Below, piece after piece: positions 17,812-26,015 of a stretch of 64,000 nt of DNA. This DNA comes from Terriglobales bacterium (GTDB taxonomy: Bacteria > Acidobacteriota > Terriglobia > Terriglobales > Acidobacteriaceae). The translations under genes were made by a program, and so were the position numbers. The stretch lies in NCBI GenBank assembly GCA_025462725.1, contig JAOAPE010000008.1, forward strand, positions 124,001 to 188,000, given 5' to 3'. Position 1 is the first letter of the stretch; every line of letters begins with the position of its first letter. The notes below the pieces were generated by a model. The model was not told the DNA's origin and did no database searches. It worked only from the letters and a program-made list of their open reading frames with translations.

Positions 17812-19209
17812 ATGGATACCACAGCCTTACTAGCGATTGCTCTCATTTTTCTTATTTCTTTTGGGGTGATTTGGCGTCGTGGGCATCTGTCACTGCAGTG
17901 GGTTCCAACGATATTTGTCCTCTCCATTATTCTTTGCCCTCTGCTCCCAGCATCCAATTTTGATCTCCGTATACGCCCGGACGAGGTCGGATTAGCAATC
18001 GTGCTGTTTAGCTGGTTCGCAGTGTCGGTCGCCAATAGACGTTCGTTGAATCTCTTCGCGGCTCCCGCAGCGAAGTGGTTTGGACTATTTGGGCTTTGTA
18101 TGTTGGTGTCCACAACCTACGCTGGAACCCGCTTTGGCACTCCGCCGAGTGGCCGAGACTTCTTAGAATTTGCGAAATTGCTTGAGTATTTCCTGCTCTT
18201 CGCAGCAATGGCCACCATAAAACTAGACGGAATCGCCTTCAAAAGAGTCATTGTTGCCGCGATGGCAGCTTATGCCTGTTCCGCAATGCTTGGATTCGCC
18301 CAGTATTTTGACATCGCAAACGTAAATGCATCCATATCGCCGGTTTATGCTTCCGGGCACAATCTGGGAGCGATGCTCGAATACAGTCGCGTGACTGGCA
18401 CCACCGGTAATCCAAACGTCTTCGGCGCAACAATGGTGATTGCCTCCTGCCTCACTCTTGCGCTCGCACTGTTCGGCAAAACCCCTACCTTGCGAGTTTT
18501 CGCATGGATCGGGCTAGGGATGTTTATTGGCGCACTTTCATTGGCGCAATCGAGAACTGCAGCTATAGCTCTTTGCGTCGGCTTCATCGTAACTCTCACG
18601 CTTTCGTTCCGCCAGAGGTTCATTGGTAGGGTGGCGCTGTCAGCAATGGTGATCGTGGTGTTAATCGCAGCAATTGGCGGCATCGTTTTGAGTTCAGCGA
18701 CATTGCACGAACAAAACCGCTATCGCGAACTGAAGGACCCTGCGAGTGCAGGTACTTTCAAAGAGCGTCTTGCCATGTGGGAGCCAAACATCAGGCTTTG
18801 GGAACAGTCGCCTATTTTGGGATACGGCCCCGCTAAGCTGACAATGGACAGAATCGTCGACAACGAATGGGTGCTGCTGCTTCGCCGTTACGGGGTTCTT
18901 GGAATGACCGCGTTCATTCTTTTATTTTGGCGAATCAACCAAGCGTTGAAAAAATTACGACTTCAGACAAGGGCTGACACACTGTTGATAGCCGTAACCA
19001 TCGCGCTACAAGCAATAATTATTTCGATGGCCGTCTACATGCTTGCTGCCACCGTCTATAACGACTCTTTCCAACTTATGCCGATCTTGATGGTCCTGAG
19101 CGGAGTGGCCTGCTCACAGCAACACGTCACTTCGAAAAAGATGGCAGTCACATCTGCGCACGTGTGGAGCGACTTTCAATACCGCACCGAACTGGGCACG
19201 CACTCTTGA
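17812..19209 (+). CDS. O-antigen ligase/polymerase family membrane protein (Wzy-like)
   Basis: A 465-residue integral membrane protein with about ten to twelve hydrophobic helices. The large periplasmic loop carries RVTGTTGNPNVFGATMVI near residue 195, a hallmark of the Wzy/WaaL family, and GYGPAKLTMDRIVDNEW near 340. With Wzx and Wzc in the same locus, polymerisation of undecaprenyl-linked repeat units in the periplasm is the most likely role; a ligase function cannot be excluded by sequence alone. Confidence 0.88.
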   Translation: MDTTALLAIALIFLISFGVIWRRGHLSLQWVPTIFVLSIILCPLLPASNFDLRIRPDEVGLAIVLFSWFAVSVANRRSLNLFAAPAAKWFGLFGLCMLVSTTYAGTRFGTPPSGRDFLEFAKLLEYFLLFAAMATIKLDGIAFKRVIVAAMAAYACSAMLGFAQYFDIANVNASISPVYASGHNLGAMLEYSRVTGTTGNPNVFGATMVIASCLTLALALFGKTPTLRVFAWIGLGMFIGALSLAQSRTAAIALCVGFIVTLTLSFRQRFIGRVALSAMVIVVLIAAIGGIVLSSATLHEQNRYRELKDPASAGTFKERLAMWEPNIRLWEQSPILGYGPAKLTMDRIVDNEWVLLLRRYGVLGMTAFILLFWRINQALKKLRLQTRADTLLIAVTIALQAIIISMAVYMLAATVYNDSFQLMPILMVLSGVACSQQHVTSKKMAVTSAHVWSDFQYRTELGTHS

Positions 19210-19264
19210 ATTGTGCGCTGTGGCATCATCTCGACACCGCCACAGTAGATACCGGACAATACTC

Positions 19265-20281
19265 GTGAACACAGTACAAATCGAAGCACCGAAACGGTCA
19301 ATCAGTGCAGTCACAGACGGCGCTTTGGAACTGAGATTTCTGGAGCGCGATGAATATCCCCTTTGGGATGCGTTGGTTCAGACTTCCCCACAGGGAGCTA
19401 TCTTTTGCCGTTCCTGGTGGTTGGAAGCGGTGGGAAACGTAAAAATCATGGGCTGCTTTTCAGCTGGCAAGTTGATTGCTGGAATACCCCTCTATTTTGA
19501 ACGGCGGTATCAGCTACGTATTTGTTCAATGCCGAAACTCACCCAGACATGGGGAGTAGTGATCTCGAACTTGGATGGGAAGCCTGTCACCACTGCTACA
19601 CGAGAGATCCAGATATTACGGGCCTTCGCAGCCAAGCTTGCATCCTTCAAACTGTTTTTTCAGGCGTTCCACCCTTCACAGATAAATTGGTTACCATTTT
19701 ATTGGGAGGGGTTCCGGCAGACTACAAGGTTCACATATGTGATAGATGAACCAAATCCGCTGGGCCGTGTATGGGACGCAATGCACAAAAGCACGCGAAA
19801 CGAGATTTCCCAAGCGACAAAATCCGGTCAGAGGTTTGGTGAAGGAAAAATTGAGGATGTTGACCGCTGTCAACGTGAGAGTTACTCAGTGCGGCGGACT
19901 GCGCCACCGCACACGGAATCATATCTGAGAAGAATTTGCGAAGCTGCTATCCGGAACAAAGCTGGTGGTTGCTTCTCAGTCGTTGATCAAAATGGTCAGG
20001 TTTTGTCAGCCAACCTGCTTGTATGGGATGACCGGCGACTATATTTATTGGCTGGCGGCACCAAAATGCAATTTCGCAACACCGGCGCTAATTCATTTGG
20101 GATATGGCACGCTATTCAGATGGCAGCGTCCCGCAATTGCAAGTTTGATTTCGCGGGCTCCATGATGGAAAGTGTGGAACACTTCAACCGCAGTTTTGGT
20201 GGTAGGGCGGTTCCATACAATTTTATTTTCAAGGCGCCGAATGCGTTGCAATTTTGCATTCAGGCGGCCGGCAAACTCTAA
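19265..20281 (+). CDS. FemAB/GNAT-like acyl or aminoacyl transferase
   Basis: 338 residues from the GTG at 19265; an in-frame TTG at 19211 is less likely. The fold is the double-GNAT type (Acetyltransf_6, BioF2-like): IFCRSWWLEAVG near residue 45, HKSTRNEISQATKSGQ near 180, and LLVWDDRRLYLLAGGTKM followed by FDFAGSMMESVEHFNRSFGG near 310. Related proteins occur in exopolysaccharide loci, including those linked to exosortase A, and are thought to transfer acyl or aminoacyl groups. Given the peptide-synthetase genes nearby, aminoacylation of the polymer is an attractive but unproven role. Confidence 0.78.
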   Translation: MNTVQIEAPKRSISAVTDGALELRFLERDEYPLWDALVQTSPQGAIFCRSWWLEAVGNVKIMGCFSAGKLIAGIPLYFERRYQLRICSMPKLTQTWGVVISNLDGKPVTTATREIQILRAFAAKLASFKLFFQAFHPSQINWLPFYWEGFRQTTRFTYVIDEPNPLGRVWDAMHKSTRNEISQATKSGQRFGEGKIEDVDRCQRESYSVRRTAPPHTESYLRRICEAAIRNKAGGCFSVVDQNGQVLSANLLVWDDRRLYLLAGGTKMQFRNTGANSFGIWHAIQMAASRNCKFDFAGSMMESVEHFNRSFGGRAVPYNFIFKAPNALQFCIQAAGKL

Positions 20282-20295
20282 AGCATCACAATTTT

Positions 20296-21384
20296 GTGAG
20301 TGTAAGAAAAAAAATCACATCTGCTTTAGCCATTGCAGCTACTGGCTTATGCATAACCGCCATCACAGTTGCTCGGCAACATCTTTGGAAATGGTCGGAG
20401 ATTCCGCATCTGTATCGGGTTCACGCCATGTCTTTCGGAACAAAGGCTGGTTGCGAGATTCGAAGACGGGTGGTCGGGAATTCAACAAACCCGCACGAGT
20501 GCGCCGTAGCTGCTGCTCGGGTCGAATACGCGGCCATGGGATTCACATATAAGGATGGAATCCAAGAATACACAACCTACGGTGATTGGCTGAACTGCGG
20601 AAAGGCAGTGTGCTCCTGGCAGGGAGACCGCTTCCATTTCGATAAAGACGGAATACCCATCGTTAACTACGGGGGCTCCTACTATTACAATCCTGTGACC
20701 ACGGCCATGTATGGACTTGCAATGTATGGGCGCAGCATTCACGGCGACCGCAGCTCCGAAGCTGGGTTAAATGCCGCGACAGAAAAGTTGATAAGCCTGC
20801 AGGATTCTCGTGGAGCCTTCTTGTACAACTTTCCTTACCAGACCTATCGCCCCGGTTGGGTCTCGGGCATGGGACAAGGCTTGGCCCTGAGTTTGCTGGC
20901 ACGCGCGTACTACCGGACAGGGAATGTTGCTTATTTAGAGGCGGGCGACAAAGCTTTTGATTTCTTGATCACTCCTACTTCCAAGGGTGGCACGCTTGAA
21001 AACCTTTCCTCTTTGCCAGGAGGGAAGTCTGACGAGATCGTCTTTGAGGAATACCCGACCTCCCCGCCCGAATACACATTAAATGGGTTCATGTTTGCGA
21101 TGCTGGGCGTTTATGACTGGACGCAGGTTCCGGGGCGCAACTCTGCAATGGCTGGACAATACTTTCAACAAGCGTTGCATTCTCTGAAGGTGATTCTTCC
21201 TGATTACGACCTCGGCGGATTTACTGCATATGATCTCGAACATGTGGTGAGCCACCGTAAGCCGTGGATCGGCGTGAACTATCACGCTACTCACATCTAT
21301 TTGCTTCATGCACTAGGGTCTGTGACGCATGATTCCACGCTGCGCCATTACGAACAGCTCTGGGCCTCTTACGTGCCGCAATAG
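20296..21384 (+). CDS. D-glucuronyl C5-epimerase family protein
   Basis: About 362 residues from the GTG at 20296; an earlier start at 20254 would overlap the previous gene. An N-terminal hydrophobic segment (about residues 5-25) suggests an anchor or signal peptide. The C-terminal two thirds match the glucuronyl C5-epimerase alpha/alpha-barrel domain: YNPVTTAMYGLAMYG, GWVSGMGQGLALSLLARAYY, EEYPTSPPEYTLNGFMFAML and VNYHATHIYLLHALG. These enzymes flip glucuronate to iduronate in an already formed polymer. If correct, the exopolysaccharide contains glucuronic acid. The N-terminal beta-sheet domain of animal enzymes is shorter here. Confidence 0.8.
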   Translation: MSVRKKITSALAIAATGLCITAITVARQHLWKWSEIPHLYRVHAMSFGTKAGCEIRRRVVGNSTNPHECAVAAARVEYAAMGFTYKDGIQEYTTYGDWLNCGKAVCSWQGDRFHFDKDGIPIVNYGGSYYYNPVTTAMYGLAMYGRSIHGDRSSEAGLNAATEKLISLQDSRGAFLYNFPYQTYRPGWVSGMGQGLALSLLARAYYRTGNVAYLEAGDKAFDFLITPTSKGGTLENLSSLPGGKSDEIVFEEYPTSPPEYTLNGFMFAMLGVYDWTQVPGRNSAMAGQYFQQALHSLKVILPDYDLGGFTAYDLEHVVSHRKPWIGVNYHATHIYLLHALGSVTHDSTLRHYEQLWASYVPQ

Positions 21385-21404
21385 CCTAAGTCTTCTCAGT
21401 AATT

Positions 21405-23309
21405 ATGTGTGGCATTTGTGGAGTTTTCCGTCCCGATGGCGGTGAAGTCGATTGGTTGCGCGTTCAGCGCATGAGAGAGGCCATTGCCTACCGCGGCCCG
21501 GACGCATCAGGAATGACTCAAAGCGGAGGTTGTGCTCTTGGGCATCAGAGGCTGTCGATAATCGACCTCTCACAAAGAGGTCTGCAGCCCATGAAGAACG
21601 AAGATTCCTCTGTTGAGGTTGTTTTCAACGGAGAGATCTACAACTTTAAAGAACTAAAACATTTATTGGAAACGGAGGGTCACGCCTTTCAATCCACTAC
21701 CGACACAGAAACATTAGTCCACGGCTATGAGGAGTGGGGCATAGCCGGGTTGTTAAGCAGAATCAAGGGGATGTATGCACTTGCGATTTTTGATCAGAAG
21801 GAACATTGCATTCATCTCGCCAGAGACCCACTTGGGAAGAAGCCGCTCTTTTTCTGCTATGACGGAGAGGAACTGGTTTTTGCATCATCGGCTCGCGCGC
21901 TGGCGCTCGGACTTCATTCGACACCCTCGATTAATGTTTCAGCTGTCGACGACTTTCTGTGGAACCTTTTCGTTTCGGGTCCGGAGACGATTTTTTCTGG
22001 GGTTGAGAAATTGCCTCCTGGCCATTCCATTACGATCCGGAGGGATGGCTCCCGACGGGATAGTGTGCATTGGCAAGCGGATTTCCTCTCCCCCGAAGAA
22101 GGAACGAACCAAGACGAGTGGCTGGAAAGGATTGAAGAGCTTCTCGAAATGGCAGTGCAAAGAAGACTCGTTGCGGATGTTCCGATCGGACTGCTTCTTT
22201 CGGGGGGAGTGGACTCAAGCCTTATAACCGCAATTGCTTCCAAATTGTGTCCAGGATTACAAACATTTTCTGTCGCCAGCGAAGACCCAGCATTGGATGA
22301 AAGCGGGTTTGCCCACTCTGTCGCAGAACGGTGTGGCACGAAACATCACAAATTAGAAGTTCGCGGCGAGATTCGCAACAGCCTTCCGCAACTGATCGCT
22401 GCAATGGGAGAGCCTTTAGCAGATGCTTCAGCGATCAATACCTTTGCCATTTCGAGAGCAGCGAAAGAGTATGTGAAAGTGGTGTTGACTGGCGACGGCG
22501 GTGATGAGGGTTTTGGCGGATATCGCCAGTTTCTCGCCTACTACGTTGCTGGAAAATTAAGCCGCTTGGGATCCAGCTTTCTTAAGCTGCCCAAGTGGAT
22601 ACTCGATCGAGCCCAGCCGAACGGGACTGGTCGGATGCATTCTGCGCAAACACTATTGCGGCTGGCTTCAGAACCGCTGGAGCAAACGCTCTTCGCTCAA
22701 GGCATGGCGATGGACAGAGCTACCCGTTCCGCACTCTACACTTCAGAATTTTACGATGCACTGGGAACTCACTGTCCTGATCAGCACTTTCGGAAGGCGG
22801 TTCCAGTCGACGAAAAAGCGCTACCGGTGGATCGAGTGATGCAAGCGAGGATCAAGACGGTTCTTCCTGACGACTACCTGACCAAAGTAGACAACGCCAC
22901 TATGGCCGTCGGACTTGAAGCACGCAGTCCTTTTCTTGATGTCGATGTAATCAATCTTGCTATGCGAATCCCGGCAGCCATCCGATTTGGAAATGCCAAG
23001 CCGAAGGCTCTGTTGCAACGGCTTGCGATGCGTTACGTTCCGGCGTCGTGCGTTAAACGTCGCAAGCAGGGCTTCGTCGCGCCTGTAGGTAAATGGATTC
23101 GTAACGATTGGCCCGATCTGGTTGAAGATCTGGTGCTAGGAGACAACATTGAGCGGCGCGGATGGTTTCGCCGTGACACCCTGGAGCGCGTTGTAGGTGA
23201 GCACAGGGCGGGCGCGGATCATGGCTATCTGCTTTGGGGAATCATGGTGCTTGAATTATGGACGCGAATGAGTATCGATCACACTCTATCGGCGACAGAC
23301 CGTATATAG
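21405..23309 (+). CDS. asnB: Glutamine-dependent asparagine synthetase-type amidotransferase (AsnB)
   Basis: A 634-residue protein. MCGICGVF gives the Cys2 nucleophile of the class II glutaminase domain, with RGPDASG and FNGEIYNF following. The synthetase domain has the PP-loop LLLSGGVDSSLITAI near residue 265 and LTGDGGDEGFGGY near 362. AsnB-like enzymes are frequent in capsule and exosortase-associated loci, where they probably amidate a uronic acid or amino-acid substituent rather than make free asparagine. The last 52 bases overlap the next gene. Confidence 0.9.
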   Translation: MCGICGVFRPDGGEVDWLRVQRMREAIAYRGPDASGMTQSGGCALGHQRLSIIDLSQRGLQPMKNEDSSVEVVFNGEIYNFKELKHLLETEGHAFQSTTDTETLVHGYEEWGIAGLLSRIKGMYALAIFDQKEHCIHLARDPLGKKPLFFCYDGEELVFASSARALALGLHSTPSINVSAVDDFLWNLFVSGPETIFSGVEKLPPGHSITIRRDGSRRDSVHWQADFLSPEEGTNQDEWLERIEELLEMAVQRRLVADVPIGLLLSGGVDSSLITAIASKLCPGLQTFSVASEDPALDESGFAHSVAERCGTKHHKLEVRGEIRNSLPQLIAAMGEPLADASAINTFAISRAAKEYVKVVLTGDGGDEGFGGYRQFLAYYVAGKLSRLGSSFLKLPKWILDRAQPNGTGRMHSAQTLLRLASEPLEQTLFAQGMAMDRATRSALYTSEFYDALGTHCPDQHFRKAVPVDEKALPVDRVMQARIKTVLPDDYLTKVDNATMAVGLEARSPFLDVDVINLAMRIPAAIRFGNAKPKALLQRLAMRYVPASCVKRRKQGFVAPVGKWIRNDWPDLVEDLVLGDNIERRGWFRRDTLERVVGEHRAGADHGYLLWGIMVLELWTRMSIDHTLSATDRI

Positions 23310-24559
23310 CTGAACAGGACACATACTCGGTAGCGTATCTCCGGGGCAAAAAGAAAAACGCCCGGAGTTCGCGTCTAAAAGTAACTATGGTCGCGATTTG
23401 CTTTCCCTGTGAAGGCAAACCGAAATACGGCATTTTCAACCTGCGTGCCGCCAAATGTCTCATGGAGTACTTCGACGTGACAGTCGTCCATCTGAGGTCA
23501 TGGGTTCCCGGCCGTCGTAGCTTGGCAATTTCAGAAGTCGAGGGAATCCCGGTTACAACCATTGCGATTCCACAAATTCCATGGGGCCCAACTTTCAATT
23601 TGCTGGTCTACAAACTTCTCGGCTGGTCCAGGGTTGCACCACATTTAGAAGATTGCGACATCGTGCATTCTGTGGGAAGTGACGCTGGTGTACTCGCGAG
23701 CGGATGGGCAAAGCGCTTGGGGAAACACCACGTGTTCCAAGTGACCGGCTCCGACGTGAATGCGTTTTTGCCGAATACAAGAGGAACCGCTGTCTATGCA
23801 GACTGGCACGAATACGTGCACGGAGTTGCTTGCAACAGCACGGCCTTGGCAGAAACGTTTTGCCAAATCTATCCGGGCTCGAAAAATGTGCAAACGGTAT
23901 TCCGTGGAACTGATCTTGACTTCTTCAATCCTTCGGGCGAAGTTGCAGGCCCGCTTGCGGCTCAACGTCCGGTTCGGTTTGCCTTTATGGGTGGCTTTCC
24001 CGCCAGCCGAGAGTTGCCGTTCGGTTTAAACACAAAGGGTGGTGAAACATTGTTGCAGGCTTGGAGGCTGGCCGAGCGGTACGTGGTGTCCGCAGGCGCC
24101 TCACTTCTTCTTCTCGGGTGCGATCCCTCGAATCCGCATGTTCGCTCATGGCGCGCAGGTCTGGCATCGCCGGAACGAGTTCACATCGGTGGTTTCGTTA
24201 CTCCAGATCTAGTGCCCGCATACATTCGGGCCGCGGATGTTGTACTTGTGCCGAGCCTTCAGGAAGGTCTCAGCAACCTTGCAGTAGAAGCCTCCGCATG
24301 TGGACGCCCAGTTTTCGCTAGTGATGCTAAATGGGCGTCCGAAGTGGTCGTCAATGGGAGGACCGGCCTCCTAGTCGAGACCGGGAACGTTCAAAGTTGG
24401 AGTGATGTCCTCGCCATGTACGCAACTCGTCGGACATCGTTGCAACAAATGGGGATTGCAGCGCGGCAACGCATGGAAGAACTATTCGATTCACGAAACT
24501 ACGCCCCTTCAATGTTGAAGGTTTACGAATCTGCGATGAGAGAACCGATTGATTGTTGA
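23258..24559 (+). CDS. Glycosyltransferase family 4
   Basis: A 433-residue protein. The start at 23258 overlaps asnB by 52 bp; the conserved domain begins near residue 40 (VTMVAICFPCEGKPKYGIFN), so a later start is conceivable, although no ATG with a clear ribosome binding site separates the genes. GT-B features are HVFQVTGSDVNAF near 165, FAFMGGFPA near 235 and VLVPSLQEGLSNLAVEASAC near 325, ending the donor-binding E-x7-E element. Likely adds one sugar to the repeat unit. Confidence 0.86.
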   Translation: MDANEYRSHSIGDRPYIAEQDTYSVAYLRGKKKNARSSRLKVTMVAICFPCEGKPKYGIFNLRAAKCLMEYFDVTVVHLRSWVPGRRSLAISEVEGIPVTTIAIPQIPWGPTFNLLVYKLLGWSRVAPHLEDCDIVHSVGSDAGVLASGWAKRLGKHHVFQVTGSDVNAFLPNTRGTAVYADWHEYVHGVACNSTALAETFCQIYPGSKNVQTVFRGTDLDFFNPSGEVAGPLAAQRPVRFAFMGGFPASRELPFGLNTKGGETLLQAWRLAERYVVSAGASLLLLGCDPSNPHVRSWRAGLASPERVHIGGFVTPDLVPAYIRAADVVLVPSLQEGLSNLAVEASACGRPVFASDAKWASEVVVNGRTGLLVETGNVQSWSDVLAMYATRRTSLQQMGIAARQRMEELFDSRNYAPSMLKVYESAMREPIDC

Positions 24560-24561
24560 GC

Positions 24562-25977
24562 ATGGAAGCCAATCACACTTCGGCAGTCTTACAGCAAAAG
24601 GGCAGCGTAGCATTGCCTTTGGAGTGCGGCCACGAAACTCAGAAAAGCCGATTTTCATTTACCACGAACACGGCCATCCTGATGGCATCGCAACTGGCCA
24701 GATATGGGCTTACGCTTGCCACTTGGGCAGTTATAGCGCGGCTACTCGGTGCAAAAGCTCTTGGCGAAGTTCAAATTGCATACTTGTTGCCCAGTTGGTT
24801 GTTGCTATCCACGAATTTCGGGCTGCCGCTTTCGAATATTTATTTCTTGGGGAGACGCACTTATTCGCTTCCGCAGATACTGGGCAATTTGTTCTTAAGA
24901 TGGCTGATTGAGTCGTGTCTCATCGTTGTTGTGATGTTTCTGGCGCGAGGCCTGGTGCTCAAGTTCATCGCTATTGACCCGAGCATCTATCCGGTGATCA
25001 TCGCTTGGATTCCTCTCCAGATACTTAATTCATATTTCACCTCAATCCTTACTGCTCAAATGCGCTTCTTCGAACAGTTTTGGATCAATATTGCACAGGG
25101 CGTTGCCGTAATTTCTATAGTGCTAATGGCAGTCGTCTACTTTCATGGCGGCACCAAAGGAGCCATAACCGGATTGGTGATCGCGACCGCAATAGTAGTC
25201 GCGATGCAGTTGCTTTTCCTGCGTGAAGGATTGAAGGCCCGGTTAATGCCGCAATGGGAACTTGTGCGCGATTGTTTCCAGTTTGGGCTTCGTGGATACT
25301 TCGCAAACCTGGCCCAGTTTGTCACCTATAGATTGGATAGCTTCATAGTCAGCTACTACTTGGGTGTGGCCGCACTTGGTATTTATGCGGCAGCTTATAC
25401 CGCGGCTGAAATGCTTTTTTATCTACCCAGCAGCTTTGCAACCGTGGTTTTTCCAGCCACAGCTTCCTCGACTATCGAAGAGGCAAACTGGCGCACAGCA
25501 CGCGTCTCTCGACTTTCGATCAGCGTCGTATTTTTTGGTGCTGTCGTCGGCGCAGTGATCTCTCCGTGGGTTTTCGCAAATTTGTTTCGGGGGCAATTCA
25601 AGCAGTCTGTTGTCCTCTTCTGGATACTGCTACCCGGCGTCGTGCTCCTGGCTAGCACAAAAATTCACACCGCCGATTTGCTTGGTCGTGGATTTCCTCA
25701 ATACGCAAGTCGTGGCTCTGTTGGAGGAATGATCGGCACAGCAATCCTCGATGTGTGGCTGATTCCGGCGCATGGGCTCATTGCTGCCGCAGCAATTTCG
25801 ACTGCTGTGTACGCCTGCCAAACGGTGTATTACGTCTCGTGTTTACATCGGGTGACGGGGCTAACAGTCGAAGATTTGTTCCTGCTGACGGGGGATGACG
25901 TCCGGCTTGCATCGGGAGTGCTCTCCAACAAAACCTACCCACTGTTGTCAGGCATTCGCTCGCTGCTACCAAATTAG
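24562..25977 (+). CDS. Wzx-type polysaccharide flippase (MOP family)
   Basis: About 471 residues from the ATG at 24562 (a TTG at 24553 lies inside the previous gene). It has roughly twelve to fourteen hydrophobic segments without large soluble domains. The opening SQLARYGLTLATWAVIARLL with GAKALGEVQIAYLLPSW is typical of Wzx and related MATE/MOP exporters, and YRLDSFIVSYYLGVAALGIY near residue 260 matches the second bundle. It would flip the undecaprenyl-linked repeat unit to the periplasm. Confidence 0.9.
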   Translation: MEANHTSAVLQQKGSVALPLECGHETQKSRFSFTTNTAILMASQLARYGLTLATWAVIARLLGAKALGEVQIAYLLPSWLLLSTNFGLPLSNIYFLGRRTYSLPQILGNLFLRWLIESCLIVVVMFLARGLVLKFIAIDPSIYPVIIAWIPLQILNSYFTSILTAQMRFFEQFWINIAQGVAVISIVLMAVVYFHGGTKGAITGLVIATAIVVAMQLLFLREGLKARLMPQWELVRDCFQFGLRGYFANLAQFVTYRLDSFIVSYYLGVAALGIYAAAYTAAEMLFYLPSSFATVVFPATASSTIEEANWRTARVSRLSISVVFFGAVVGAVISPWVFANLFRGQFKQSVVLFWILLPGVVLLASTKIHTADLLGRGFPQYASRGSVGGMIGTAILDVWLIPAHGLIAAAAISTAVYACQTVYYVSCLHRVTGLTVEDLFLLTGDDVRLASGVLSNKTYPLLSGIRSLLPN

Positions 25978-26015
25978 TTCGATTCCAAAACAAAACTTTT
26001 AAATAGGAAACGCTC

